From: an uncultured Aquimarina sp.
Lineage (GTDB): Bacteria > Bacteroidota > Bacteroidia > Flavobacteriales > Flavobacteriaceae
Length of the DNA stretch: 64,000 nt
Assembly (NCBI GenBank): GCA_947498595.1
Contig: CANMKX010000019.1
Span: 21,731-85,730 of the forward strand
Direction of reading: 5' to 3'
This document shows, in pieces, positions 50,680 through 60,959 of this stretch. The translations under genes were made by a program, and so were the position numbers. How positions within the stretch are numbered: the first letter of the stretch is position 1; the number at the start of each line of letters is the position of its first letter. Below the pieces are notes generated by a model, which had not been told where the DNA came from, did no database searches, and saw only the letters and a program-made list of their open reading frames with translations.

Positions 50680-51117
50680 TTAAATATATGAAGTGGATTT
50701 TCTAATATATTCCTTTTTTTTAAGACTAATTACAGTCTCCATTAATTTATTATTACAGTATTCTAACGTTTCGTATAATTTCAATCTCATTAACTCACTT
50801 TCATCGGTTAATTGATTATACTTTAATAATGTCATCCATCTAACCGATCCCTCTATAATAGCTTCTACTTCAAAATCTAAAGGTTGATTTTCTAATTGCT
50901 GTGGAAAAACTATTAAATTATTCTTTCCTGAATCCAAATTAAACAATGCTAGTTTTTGCTCATTTTCTATCTTTAATCTTACTTGAAAAACTCCTTTTTC
51001 AATAAAAGCAATTTTATTTAATTTTTCGCCTGCTTGTATTATCTTTTGTTTTGATCTTACACTTTCTAAATGAGAAACTTCTCTTATATCAATCAATTTA
51101 TTTTTATACATATTCAT
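50680..51117 (-). CDS. Crp-like cyclic-nucleotide-binding-domain protein lacking the DNA-binding domain
   Basis: A 145-residue protein whose residues 15-125 look like a CAP_ED effector-binding domain: ESVRSKQKIIQAGEKLNKIA, FIEKGVFQVRLKIENEQKL, EVEAIIEGSVRWMTLLKYN. No helix-turn-helix follows residue 125, and the 180 bp before uvrD cannot encode one in any frame I read, so the absence is real rather than a frameshift. It follows the giant LamG gene in the same direction after a hairpin. Role unclear; perhaps a modulator of the Crp pair at 62657-63935. Confidence 0.6.
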   Translation of the reverse strand: MNMYKNKLIDIREVSHLESVRSKQKIIQAGEKLNKIAFIEKGVFQVRLKIENEQKLALFNLDSGKNNLIVFPQQLENQPLDFEVEAIIEGSVRWMTLLKYNQLTDESELMRLKLYETLEYCNNKLMETVISLKKKEYIRKSTSYI

Positions 51118-51137
51118 ATTTTTTTATTTAGAAAAAA

Positions 51138-51160
51138 GGAAGAAAAATATATTTTCTTCC
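51138..51160 (-). terminator. Hairpin between the giant LamG gene and the sensor gene
   Basis: GGAAGAAAA (51138-51146) and TTTTCTTCC (51152-51160), 9-bp perfect stem with a 5-nt loop. It lies 46 bp after the giant gene stop and 20 bp before the sensor ATG, so it could terminate or attenuate the transcript. Confidence 0.5.
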
Positions 51161-51206
51161 TCTCTTTCACACATAATAATTGTTAATTTAATTAAAAAAC
51201 TAATTC

Positions 51207-54200
51207 TTATTCAATTACTAACTTACGTTGTAATTTATCATTTCCTACAGTTAATTGATAAATATAAATACCACTTGGCAATACTTTGTTATCAACTACT
51301 CCATCCCAATTGATTGTATGTAGGATGTTTCCTGTTACTTCTTGATCTACCATTGTATAAATCTTTTGTCCTAACAGATTGTATAAACTCACATCTACCT
51401 TACCATCTTCTGGAATACTATAACTGATACGTGTAGCATCTGTCATTGGATTTGGAATATTTTGTCCTAAACTCAATCCTAATGCTGTTGTAAGAATTGC
51501 TTCTTCTGCTTCGCTATTAGGTGTATAGTTTAATACATAAGGAGTTTCTATTCCTCCTAATAATTGATTACTATCAAATACTTCTACATTATCCAATAAC
51601 ATCACTTTCTCTCCATCATACAATTTAAAAGTCACTTCTGCTGCTTCGTCTGAACCGATTCCCATAAAATAATGATATTGATTATGGAGCATTTGAGGCT
51701 TAGCAATTCCTCTTATCTCATCTCCTACAAATGCTGCTATAGCATACTCTTTAGAAGTATCAAGATTGTCTGTAGACACGACCGCTGTCATGTACATAAA
51801 AGAGGCATAATCTCCTGTATCCATACGCCAACCTAAAGTCGCTGCTTTTTCTAAATACGAACTTTCTTCATTTATAGTTACTGTACTAGCTGCTGCTCTT
51901 GTCGTTGCTATTCCACTATAGTTTAATACTCCTGCTGTAGTAGCTGTTGTAATATATCCTAGCCCTGGTGTTAAATGTGTTAAGGATCCCGTCCATCCAT
52001 TGGTAGCATCGTATTCTGCGCTCAAGCCTCTACGTGAGATAAAATCTCCTACACTAGCTGTTGTTGATGTTAAGGATCTCAACGCTAAAGAAGTTCGTTG
52101 CAATTCATTTGGTAAAAACGCAATTCCTGTTCTTACATCTCCTCCTGGAATAGCAATATCGGTAGCTACAGGAACTGGAATTCCTGATACCTCTAATGTT
52201 ATTGGAGTATTTGCCACTCTTCGTACTAAATATGCTTTACGTATATCTATAGCTGTCATTGTTGCATCTGTTGCTACTAACATTCCATTAGCATCTGCTG
52301 TTGCTATAATCGTACTTGAACTTGCTGCGTCTGCTAATTGATCTCCACTTGATAATCCTCTAATCGAAGCTAACGATAGTGTATTTGCTGTAGTATTATC
52401 TCTCAAATTAAAACTTACTTCATAAAAACGTCCTGTAACTGGAATCCTTCTTGTCAGATTTTCTCCTACAGTAAAAGTTACCGGTACAGTAGTAGTTCCT
52501 TGCCTAGTATCAATTTCAAAACTATAGTTTTCCAAAATACTTCCATACTCGGTACACTCTGATGCATCCCATACTCTAAAACTTAAAACTCCTGTTTCTG
52601 TATCACTTCCAAATACTCCAAAGCGTAGCGTACCATCTGCCCTTACCTGACCAGATCCTCTAAACTCATCATTTAAATATACGGCTACAATGTCATTGGT
52701 ATCTATAGACTGTGCATCATTGATCATTAAACGTCCTACAAAATCCATGGAACCTAAGAAATCTCCAGAACTAAATCCTGCGGTATAATTAGGAACCTCA
52801 CAATTGGTTGTAATTTCTAAAGCAAAAGTCTCTACACCTAAGGATTGTCCTGTAGTTGCATTTTCTACTATGATCGCTACATTAGCCGTGTGTACTCCTG
52901 GGTTTAAAAATGGAGCTACTACAAATTCTAAATTACGTTCGGTTTGTAATGCTTCTATTCTTCTATTGGCGCCTTCAGCAATTGAAGTTATCGAACCTCC
53001 ATTATTTTCTTGTACCGACAGCCAAGCTGGTAAACGCTCAAATCTGTAAGTTACTGGCACTCCTCCTGTTTCATTCACTAAATCAATATCACTAATGACT
53101 AGTTCTTGTCCTTGTACTTGAGAGCGATTTACATTGTTTTGACTCCAAGCAATCGTGTTTTGATTCACCATAAAACTCCATGAATGTCCTGCGATCATGT
53201 TTCCTGCTTGATCTCTTAATCGATTGTCGTGAACCATCGCTGTTAAACGAGCACCTTCTAAATCTGCCACGGTAAACAGTGGATTGATATTAATGGTGGT
53301 TCCTCCGTTGGATACTGTTGTGGTAAACTGTAAGTCTTGTACCATACGCGATACATCTAAAGGTGCTGCATTTGCTTCTCCATTTACAAAGGCTAAACCT
53401 GTAGCAGTAGTTCCTATGGCATTGCCTGTAAAATCACGAATTGCTTCATCTTGCGCTCCATTTATTCCTGCTAAGGCAATATCATCTAGTATAAAATAAG
53501 CAATCAATCCCATTTCATTTCCTAATAACTGACGATCCAGTTGAGTATTGATCTCTAATGGAGTTCTTGCTACATTCCAAATTCTGATATCATCTAGCTT
53601 CCCTATATAAGACGCTCCATTCATATCAGACGAAATCTCAATAGCATCACTATTACTTACAATTCCGTTATAAGGCGCAGAAGCTACTGATTCTCCATTA
53701 AAATAGATTTCTATCGTACTACTTCCATCGTATATTGCCGCTATATGAGTCCATTCAAATGGTAATACCGCTCGTGTTGTGGTTAATACATCATTCACCT
53801 TTACAGTACCATTAGGCAATAATGATAGGTTATAATTACTTCCTTTTCTTAAAATAGGTACCGTCTCTGTAGTAGGATATCTCGATGGATTCACCCACAT
53901 CTCTAGGGTAAATGCTCCGTTTATATTAAATACAGGCTGATGTGGTATACTAATTTCATCTGCATTTTGAGCCAATTCTGCAGATACCAAATCTCTTGGC
54001 AATCCGCCAATCACTCCACGCAATCCTATAGAATTTAAATTAACTGTTGCTGTATTAACTGCACCTGTATATGTTGCTGAAATAGTTCCATTGGTTAATG
54101 TTTCAGTATCTATAGGATTCGTACTTACGAGTTCTGCTGCCGTACGATTAATCACCCCTTCTACAAAAGCTGTTGAATTGTTACGACTGTTTGGATTTAA

Positions 54201-57200
54201 ACTCTCTGGATCACAAATTGGAGTAATACGCATGCTATAGGTTCCATTAGCCAGTGCTGATACATCTGCATTATAGCTAACAAAACCTGTTTGCGAATCT
54301 ATATTTGCTCTCAAGTCTGCTGCATCTAATGTAACCAATTCTATAGGTGTATTATTTCCTTGATTTGCATACTCTAATCGAACTTGAAATGCGCTTGTTT
54401 CTTCTGTTCCTTCAGCTGGCGCAGCTCCTAAAATATCATTAAGTCCGGGTATCGAAAATCTAAAGGGCAACTCATTATTACTGGTATTATTTACTACCCA
54501 ATCAGCAAGAGGTGCTGCTTGATCAATCTCCTCTACACAAGCTCCTGAAAAATCTGCTGTAAATGTTAATTCGGATACGGGAACTACACCTGCCTCAGCA
54601 TACTCATCCTGTCTATATGACTGGTATAAAAAACCATCTCCTCCTTGTTCACAATCAGAAAAAAATCTGAGTCTCAAATTTTCATAACGTATGCTTTCTG
54701 GATCTGCCTCATTACGACGTACAATCATACGAACTGTTTGTTCTTCAGCTACTCCTGTAGGTGAGTTTCCATCTAAACCAAAAGCGAAATTTACGATTCC
54801 TCCATTTTCATTTAAACTATTACCGTTTACTTCTACCTGAGCTCCTTGAGAATTACTAGCTGATATTAATTGTAATCTATAAACTTTTCTTGTATTATCC
54901 ATAGCCCGTTGCGTATTTCGTATAGTCAATTCATATTCAATAAAATTTTCTCCTCCATTAAATCCTACGCTTTTATCAATCGAAATTTCAGTTCCTTCTC
55001 GTGGCACTGTTCCAGATTCATATGGACACATACTACGTCCTGCTCTAGTTAAAAACATTGGCGTATCATACTCTGGATCTCTACGAATACTTACATTAAA
55101 TTGATCTCCTGCATCATCATCGCTAAAAGTAAAACTATCTACTCGACTGCTTCCATTTGAGATATTGGTTGTATTGTTACCTACTGTAGAAACAGTAGTC
55201 ATATTATTTAAGGATATTCTTGCTCCTAAAACATTAAAATCAGTTCCTATATTAGTTGTTACAACTCCTCCTCCTCCATTTGTGGATCCATTATCAGTAG
55301 TAGCTGCTCTAGATAAATTATAAGATACATTTACTCCAGCTGAAAATGACAACTCTTGATCTAATCCGCTCACATTTCCAACGCCTCCTATAGTTTCTAA
55401 ATTTTCGGTAGTATCTGCAAAAGTTATTCCATTAGCAAGAAAATTTGTCTCTTGAAGTTTATCTCTATTCCCTTGAATAATATTATTCCATGTATCAATC
55501 TGATGTGCTAAATCTCGAATTGTATTGTTTGTGTCTCTTAAACTTTCCGTTAAAATACGATCTAAAGTAGCACTTAAGTCATTACTATTACGTAAATCCA
55601 ATTCTGATTGATCTGGTACATTTACCTCGTCTATTTCTGTAATCAATAAGCGCTGTAAATTAGGGATCGTAATATCTAGCAATTCTTGTTGTGTAAATGC
55701 AAAAGGGGTACGTGTACTAATTACCATTGTTTGTTGATCAGGGTTAATCATAGGAGTACATGTTGTTGCATCTACTGTTAAGGCCCTTCCCATACTAAAC
55801 CCTAATACATCTGAAGTCCCTATATACGTATCGGCATCTTGACCAACATAGGTATCAAAAGTTGGCGTAGAAATGTTTTGTGTCAAACTTACACTGGTTC
55901 CATTACCTCTCGTACTACGGTAACTAAAATTTCCAGCAACCGTTACTCCTACATTTACTTCATTTGAACTTGCAGTAGTAATCGCTCCTTTAGAAACACC
56001 TACTCCTAACGGTGCTGTAATCGCAAACGTACCCATTGTTACGTTAAATTCAAATCCACCTCCAACTGTAAAAGCCGTCATAACGTCAGTTCCAAATTCA
56101 GAAGAATACGAATTAGAGTAGGTTGCTCCTTGTTCTAGGGTTGCACTACTACCATCTCCTGGGGGATCGTGCAACACATATCCTATAGATGGATTGGTCA
56201 ATGTAAAATCAGTTGTTGCCGGTTCTGCTCCTGTTACATATACTGACTCAGTTGCATTTATGGGCTCTACATTTGAACCTTCTCCACGTCGTATTGCTAT
56301 ATTTAAGCCTCTTGTATTATCTCCTAAAAAGTTAGGCGTACTTGCTTGGAATGCAAAGTTAGCCCTTCCCGTGGTATTGGTAGACATTTCTAAATTCCTA
56401 TCTCCTGCTCCTAAAATTACGTCTCCACTTACATTTACGGCAATTCCTTCTATGATACATTGTGTTGCTTCATTATTCGCTACTCCATATTGTTCAAATA
56501 CTCGTACCGATACCATCACTTCTTGACCCGCTTCTAATTCATAAAACCCATTACATAAAGGATCAATTCTCGCTGCATCCAAATCTTCGGTAACAATGTC
56601 TGCTGCTGTACGTAATGTTTGACTGTTTATGTCATATCTATAAAATTCTGTAATCTGTTGTATCGGATTTCTAAAACGAATATCTCTTACAACATTTCCC
56701 TGTTGTAGATTCACATTAAAGGTAGGTACGGTAAACCCTGTCATTGCATTGGTTAAAGACACTTCATAATTCCCTGGAAGCAAATCCTTTACTGTAAACG
56801 TATTTTGTACTGTATTAAAATTACTCCCGCTTATTGTTCTTGAAAATTGGGGTTCCATAACATCGCTACGTGTGATTGTTCCTGTCCATGCACCTACTGT
56901 ATTCTCACAAGGCACTACGATATTTCCTATAAAATTATAACGTGTACGGTTTTCAAAATTTAAACTCGATATAGGATCTACGACATTCAACACATATTCA
57001 TTTGCACCTTCTATTGGATTAAAAGCTGTATTAGTAGGTACATAATCAAATGCAATATCTTTCATATAGCTTGAACTCCCTCTTACAATGTCTGCTTCTC
57101 CTTCTAAGTTTAAGTAATTATTTTCATTCCCAGCTTGTACGATGGTATTTAAAGCTCTAAAACTTTTGGCCTCTTGTTCAAAGGTATAAGACAGTTGTAA

Positions 57201-60143
57201 ATGTTCTTCATCAAGTACTATAATATTCCCTTCCCTAATCGCTATTAATTGACTCTCATTATAAGCTGCAGTTCTATATTCTACGATATCCATATTGACT
57301 CTAGAAAATGCTTCTTGTGTAGTCGTTCCATTTTGGGCTCCTAGATATAGATTCGTATTAAAATTCTCTGTTCCACTAGGGATACTTACTACTATAGAAG
57401 GCATGGCATCTAACTGTACTCTTATTTGATCCGTTACCCCATTATAACTAATCGCAAAGAAATTATAATCGGATCGGTTTTCAATTTCACGCTGTATGAT
57501 CTCTTCTCCCTTTATAAATACATGAATACGATTATTCGCTTGCAAATTCACTAGCAAATCCCCCCAATGCAGTAAGGTTTGTACTGTTGGAATCACATCA
57601 CTTGGATCAGCTGTCACATCTGGGTTGTAAAAAAACGACCAAGTAAATTGTGCTGCTGCATTTGCTGAAATCACTTCTGAGCTTACCGCATAACTCGTAG
57701 TCCCATTAAAATCTAAACTTCTTTCATCAATAACTGTTGCTTGATTTGAATTTGCGCTTTCATCTTGGATCAATTGCGGGTTAACGGAAAATGTATGCCT
57801 TCCTAAGGGTGCAGAAAAACTATAGGTTCCATTAGCATTCGTTCCTCTTATTGTACCATCTCCATTAATCACGTTATTATCATCTATTACTAGAGGTGTA
57901 TTCCTTATTACAGGAAACACATCAAACCCTCCAACTGCATTTGGATTAGGAACTCTATATACGACTTCTCCTGTAACTGTAAATGTAGAAGTATCTATAA
58001 ATTGTTCTAAGTTACGCTGAGCATCGGTAAAAGTCAACGCTAAAGGTACCTCTTGAAAACGATTTACGGGACTAAAGGTATGATTGGGCAATGTAGGTGT
58101 AAAAGTATATCCTAAAGAAGTATTCCCCCCTGAAATACCTGGTAAGCTTCTAAAACTATAACTCCCATTTTGATCTGTAAAACTGGCATAATTAATAGCA
58201 GGCCTATCATTTACATAAGTCAATGGTACATTCTCTCGTACCGCTTCCCTATTACTTGTTATAATTCTAAAACTTTCTCCTGTAAGTATTCCTCTGGTAT
58301 GAATCGCTTGATTGTAAATCTCGCTTTCTCCATTGATATCAAAACGATAATATGCTATTAGGTCTCCCTCATTATCGCCTAAAATCACATCCCTGTAATT
58401 AAAAATATCAGTAGCTTCTCTTACCCCGTTCCAAATTCGCAGTTCATCAATACGGTACGGGTTATTCACCTGTTGATTAAACGAAAACTGGCTGGTTCTA
58501 TTTAAATTAATAACAAAAGGATTTGTGGTGGTAGCATTGGGAGTAATTGCTGTATCGGCTCCTGTAGGTCGTATTCCCCCATCAATATATAGCGCTCCAC
58601 TGCTAGGACTCACTGTAAACGCATAATGATGCCAATCAGTGTCGTTAGGTTTATCTGCAGATACATATACATTGGATCCTAAATACATTTCTGCCTTAGT
58701 ATCCGTCATTCTGATTTCTCCTACATCCAATTTAAATACTGTATTACTTGCAGTACTGGTTGTTGGGGTTTTATACCAAAACTCAATCGTTGCAAAACCT
58801 CTCGCATCTCTAAAAGGCTCTACATTGTTTACCACTACAGGTACCGTTCCTGTGTTAAACATTAAAGATTGATCTGTTCGTGTTTCAACTATACCATTAT
58901 TGGTTAAAACAGCTGCTACTTTTACATTAGGCACGGCTGTTAGTGTATTGGTTATCACACTCCCATCTATTTCTCCATTATGAAATACAAAACCAGTATC
59001 ACTTCCTGAACTAGTTATTTCTTCATTATTAAAGGCCTCTACGGTATATTCATACAATTCTCCTGGAATAATAGTCGTATCAAAATAGGTTACTAAACTT
59101 GACGCCATTCGATTAGACACATCATTGATTGTTTGAACTATACTACTGGTTGTTCCTCCATTTACAGTTCTTCTTCTAATAGTATATGACTCTGTATCTG
59201 CTATATGTGGCCATCGTAAAGCAATTCCTTGAGTATCATTAGTTGTATCACTATCTACACCACCTCCGTCAGCTACTGTTAATAAAATACGATCTAAACT
59301 AAAAATAGGATGGTCCGCATCCGTACGGATCTTTGCAAACCTTTCAGTTCCTATAAAATTTGTAGTGATTCGAGATTGTAAGGGCAATCCATTGGCCGAT
59401 GTAGCTGCTACATTATCCCATACAGTACTAGCCAAATCAGATACATTCGTTAATTCTGCCTCAGTAAACTCAGAATTGGTATAGCCTATGACCAATCCTA
59501 AACCTCTAAATTCTGAGATCGATGATTCACTCTCATTAAACAACGATCGAAAACGAGTATCCTCTAGTTGCATTCGAGTTCTCACACGATTCCAAACACG
59601 ATACTCTGCCACAAATAGGTTCTCATTGGATGCTATACTCATATACAAATGCTCCGGTCGGATACTTACATTTTCTATAATCTGTAATTCTATCCCATCT
59701 AAATATACTCGCAACTGATTTTGAGCATCCAATGTCAATGCAAAATGATTCCATTGACTGTTCAACAATCGCTGTGGTGATGTCAAAGCTATATGAGTTA
59801 CTGCATCACCTAATGTCAAGGTCAATTGATCTCTTGATCCTGAAAAACTAAAGGCTTCTGACCCTGTCAATAAATTAGTTATACTCCATGGAGAAAACGC
59901 ATTATTAGAATTAGTATTAGAAGGACCTGCCATGGTCCAAAACTCTATAGTTGCTTCTCCTGTTTGTCCTGTGTTAATTGCATCGGTAGTAAATCTTGTT
60001 TGGGTATCAAAATGTGTTTGCGTATTATTATTATTCCCAAAAATATGCAATACCGCGGGTCTACTATTCTGTGCCTCTACAATACATGTATATGTTACCA
60101 TCCATAACAACAATATACTTCTTATGATATAATTCTTTTTCAT
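51207..60143 (-). CDS. Giant T9SS-secreted LamG/ConA-like domain surface protein
   Basis: A 2978-residue exported protein. Signal peptide about 1-25 (ending IVEAQ). At least four LamG/laminin-G-like domains: about 48-205 (GEATIEFWTMAGPSNTNSNN), 430-610 (GFATIEFWYKTP), 815-1010 (AQFTWSFFYNPDVTADPSD) and 2050-2240 (GAFTLEMWVNPSRYPTTETV); a fibronectin-III-like stretch about 290-385; other Ig-like regions; and a C-terminal type A sorting domain (VDVSLYNLLGQKIYTM, GIYIYQLTVGNDKLQRKLVI). No protease, lipase or glycosidase motif recognised, so a binding or adhesive role is most likely. Second gene after the 188-residue exported protein (9-bp gap). Bacterial LamG giants occur in Aquimarina-like genomes. 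Confidence 0.88.
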   Translation of the reverse strand: MKKNYIIRSILLLWMVTYTCIVEAQNSRPAVLHIFGNNNNTQTHFDTQTRFTTDAINTGQTGEATIEFWTMAGPSNTNSNNAFSPWSITNLLTGSEAFSFSGSRDQLTLTLGDAVTHIALTSPQRLLNSQWNHFALTLDAQNQLRVYLDGIELQIIENVSIRPEHLYMSIASNENLFVAEYRVWNRVRTRMQLEDTRFRSLFNESESSISEFRGLGLVIGYTNSEFTEAELTNVSDLASTVWDNVAATSANGLPLQSRITTNFIGTERFAKIRTDADHPIFSLDRILLTVADGGGVDSDTTNDTQGIALRWPHIADTESYTIRRRTVNGGTTSSIVQTINDVSNRMASSLVTYFDTTIIPGELYEYTVEAFNNEEITSSGSDTGFVFHNGEIDGSVITNTLTAVPNVKVAAVLTNNGIVETRTDQSLMFNTGTVPVVVNNVEPFRDARGFATIEFWYKTPTTSTASNTVFKLDVGEIRMTDTKAEMYLGSNVYVSADKPNDTDWHHYAFTVSPSSGALYIDGGIRPTGADTAITPNATTTNPFVINLNRTSQFSFNQQVNNPYRIDELRIWNGVREATDIFNYRDVILGDNEGDLIAYYRFDINGESEIYNQAIHTRGILTGESFRIITSNREAVRENVPLTYVNDRPAINYASFTDQNGSYSFRSLPGISGGNTSLGYTFTPTLPNHTFSPVNRFQEVPLALTFTDAQRNLEQFIDTSTFTVTGEVVYRVPNPNAVGGFDVFPVIRNTPLVIDDNNVINGDGTIRGTNANGTYSFSAPLGRHTFSVNPQLIQDESANSNQATVIDERSLDFNGTTSYAVSSEVISANAAAQFTWSFFYNPDVTADPSDVIPTVQTLLHWGDLLVNLQANNRIHVFIKGEEIIQREIENRSDYNFFAISYNGVTDQIRVQLDAMPSIVVSIPSGTENFNTNLYLGAQNGTTTQEAFSRVNMDIVEYRTAAYNESQLIAIREGNIIVLDEEHLQLSYTFEQEAKSFRALNTIVQAGNENNYLNLEGEADIVRGSSSYMKDIAFDYVPTNTAFNPIEGANEYVLNVVDPISSLNFENRTRYNFIGNIVVPCENTVGAWTGTITRSDVMEPQFSRTISGSNFNTVQNTFTVKDLLPGNYEVSLTNAMTGFTVPTFNVNLQQGNVVRDIRFRNPIQQITEFYRYDINSQTLRTAADIVTEDLDAARIDPLCNGFYELEAGQEVMVSVRVFEQYGVANNEATQCIIEGIAVNVSGDVILGAGDRNLEMSTNTTGRANFAFQASTPNFLGDNTRGLNIAIRRGEGSNVEPINATESVYVTGAEPATTDFTLTNPSIGYVLHDPPGDGSSATLEQGATYSNSYSSEFGTDVMTAFTVGGGFEFNVTMGTFAITAPLGVGVSKGAITTASSNEVNVGVTVAGNFSYRSTRGNGTSVSLTQNISTPTFDTYVGQDADTYIGTSDVLGFSMGRALTVDATTCTPMINPDQQTMVISTRTPFAFTQQELLDITIPNLQRLLITEIDEVNVPDQSELDLRNSNDLSATLDRILTESLRDTNNTIRDLAHQIDTWNNIIQGNRDKLQETNFLANGITFADTTENLETIGGVGNVSGLDQELSFSAGVNVSYNLSRAATTDNGSTNGGGGVVTTNIGTDFNVLGARISLNNMTTVSTVGNNTTNISNGSSRVDSFTFSDDDAGDQFNVSIRRDPEYDTPMFLTRAGRSMCPYESGTVPREGTEISIDKSVGFNGGENFIEYELTIRNTQRAMDNTRKVYRLQLISASNSQGAQVEVNGNSLNENGGIVNFAFGLDGNSPTGVAEEQTVRMIVRRNEADPESIRYENLRLRFFSDCEQGGDGFLYQSYRQDEYAEAGVVPVSELTFTADFSGACVEEIDQAAPLADWVVNNTSNNELPFRFSIPGLNDILGAAPAEGTEETSAFQVRLEYANQGNNTPIELVTLDAADLRANIDSQTGFVSYNADVSALANGTYSMRITPICDPESLNPNSRNNSTAFVEGVINRTAAELVSTNPIDTETLTNGTISATYTGAVNTATVNLNSIGLRGVIGGLPRDLVSAELAQNADEISIPHQPVFNINGAFTLEMWVNPSRYPTTETVPILRKGSNYNLSLLPNGTVKVNDVLTTTRAVLPFEWTHIAAIYDGSSTIEIYFNGESVASAPYNGIVSNSDAIEISSDMNGASYIGKLDDIRIWNVARTPLEINTQLDRQLLGNEMGLIAYFILDDIALAGINGAQDEAIRDFTGNAIGTTATGLAFVNGEANAAPLDVSRMVQDLQFTTTVSNGGTTININPLFTVADLEGARLTAMVHDNRLRDQAGNMIAGHSWSFMVNQNTIAWSQNNVNRSQVQGQELVISDIDLVNETGGVPVTYRFERLPAWLSVQENNGGSITSIAEGANRRIEALQTERNLEFVVAPFLNPGVHTANVAIIVENATTGQSLGVETFALEITTNCEVPNYTAGFSSGDFLGSMDFVGRLMINDAQSIDTNDIVAVYLNDEFRGSGQVRADGTLRFGVFGSDTETGVLSFRVWDASECTEYGSILENYSFEIDTRQGTTTVPVTFTVGENLTRRIPVTGRFYEVSFNLRDNTTANTLSLASIRGLSSGDQLADAASSSTIIATADANGMLVATDATMTAIDIRKAYLVRRVANTPITLEVSGIPVPVATDIAIPGGDVRTGIAFLPNELQRTSLALRSLTSTTASVGDFISRRGLSAEYDATNGWTGSLTHLTPGLGYITTATTAGVLNYSGIATTRAAASTVTINEESSYLEKAATLGWRMDTGDYASFMYMTAVVSTDNLDTSKEYAIAAFVGDEIRGIAKPQMLHNQYHYFMGIGSDEAAEVTFKLYDGEKVMLLDNVEVFDSNQLLGGIETPYVLNYTPNSEAEEAILTTALGLSLGQNIPNPMTDATRISYSIPEDGKVDVSLYNLLGQKIYTMVDQEVTGNILHTINWDGVVDNKVLPSGIYIYQLTVGNDKLQRKLVIE

Positions 60144-60152
60144 ATATTATTA

Positions 60153-60719
60153 TTAAAATACATTCGTTACTTGTTGCATTATAAATACAAAGTCATCATC
60201 TATACGTAATCGTCCATTACTACGTATATTAATATCTGGCCCTCTATTAATGATACTATTATTACTAAACAGTACTCCTATTGCAGAGTTACCTCTCACT
60301 TCTGGTGAAACTATCGCAACTTCATTCTCTACTTTCCCATCAAAAACCACTTTACCATTAAAAGAAATACTCCAACTAAAAACTTCTAAACTTTGAGCTT
60401 CAATCTTTTCAAAGGCCACATTAGTTCCATTTCTTTTTAAAAAATAATCTGGTGCTTTGGCTGATGCTATTAATACTACTCCTTTTCTTCCTTCTACTGG
60501 TTGTAGTATAAAAGATTGTAAATAACCATCTGTTCTATTTAATGTAATTGAAGAAATAGGCTTTATTTCTACTGAATTGTCAGTTAGATTATGATGTAAT
60601 ACTAAACGTTGATCGTCATCTGTTTGACTTATAAATCGAAATAAGCGCGTATCTTGTGCTTGAATACTTCCTATTCCCATTAAAAACAGTAGTATTCCTG
60701 TGTATATATGTTTTTTCAT
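60153..60719 (-). CDS. Exported hypothetical protein preceding the giant LamG gene
   Basis: A 188-residue exported protein with a signal peptide (MKKHIYTGILLFLMGIGSIQ then AQ). The mature part has a repeating beta pattern (LFRFISQTDDDQRLVLHHNL, GYLQSFILQPVEGRKGVVLI, INIRSNGRLRIDDDFVFIMQ). Segments such as QTDDDQRLVLHHN and DYFLKRNGTNVAFEK hint at a ricin/AbfB-like beta-trefoil carbohydrate-binding fold, but that is weak. It ends 9 bp before the giant gene start, so the two are co-transcribed. Function unknown, likely a partner of the giant protein. Confidence 0.7.
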   Translation of the reverse strand: MKKHIYTGILLFLMGIGSIQAQDTRLFRFISQTDDDQRLVLHHNLTDNSVEIKPISSITLNRTDGYLQSFILQPVEGRKGVVLIASAKAPDYFLKRNGTNVAFEKIEAQSLEVFSWSISFNGKVVFDGKVENEVAIVSPEVRGNSAIGVLFSNNSIINRGPDINIRSNGRLRIDDDFVFIMQQVTNVF

Positions 60720-60959
60720 ATTGCATATTTTTTATTTTAATTTCTTAAGTATAGCCAATAGAAATCCTTGCTTACTGTTTTTATTCTTTAAACAATGAGC
60801 TTAACCTAAATTAAATGTAGCTTAAGAAACTAGGTAATCACTTTGTAGTATCGATAATATGAGTTTATTTCATTTAATAACATTTTTAGATTTTCTTACT
60901 TTAAATGCTATTAATTATTCAAACACATAATATTTAATTACCTATTAATTCGTGAATTT

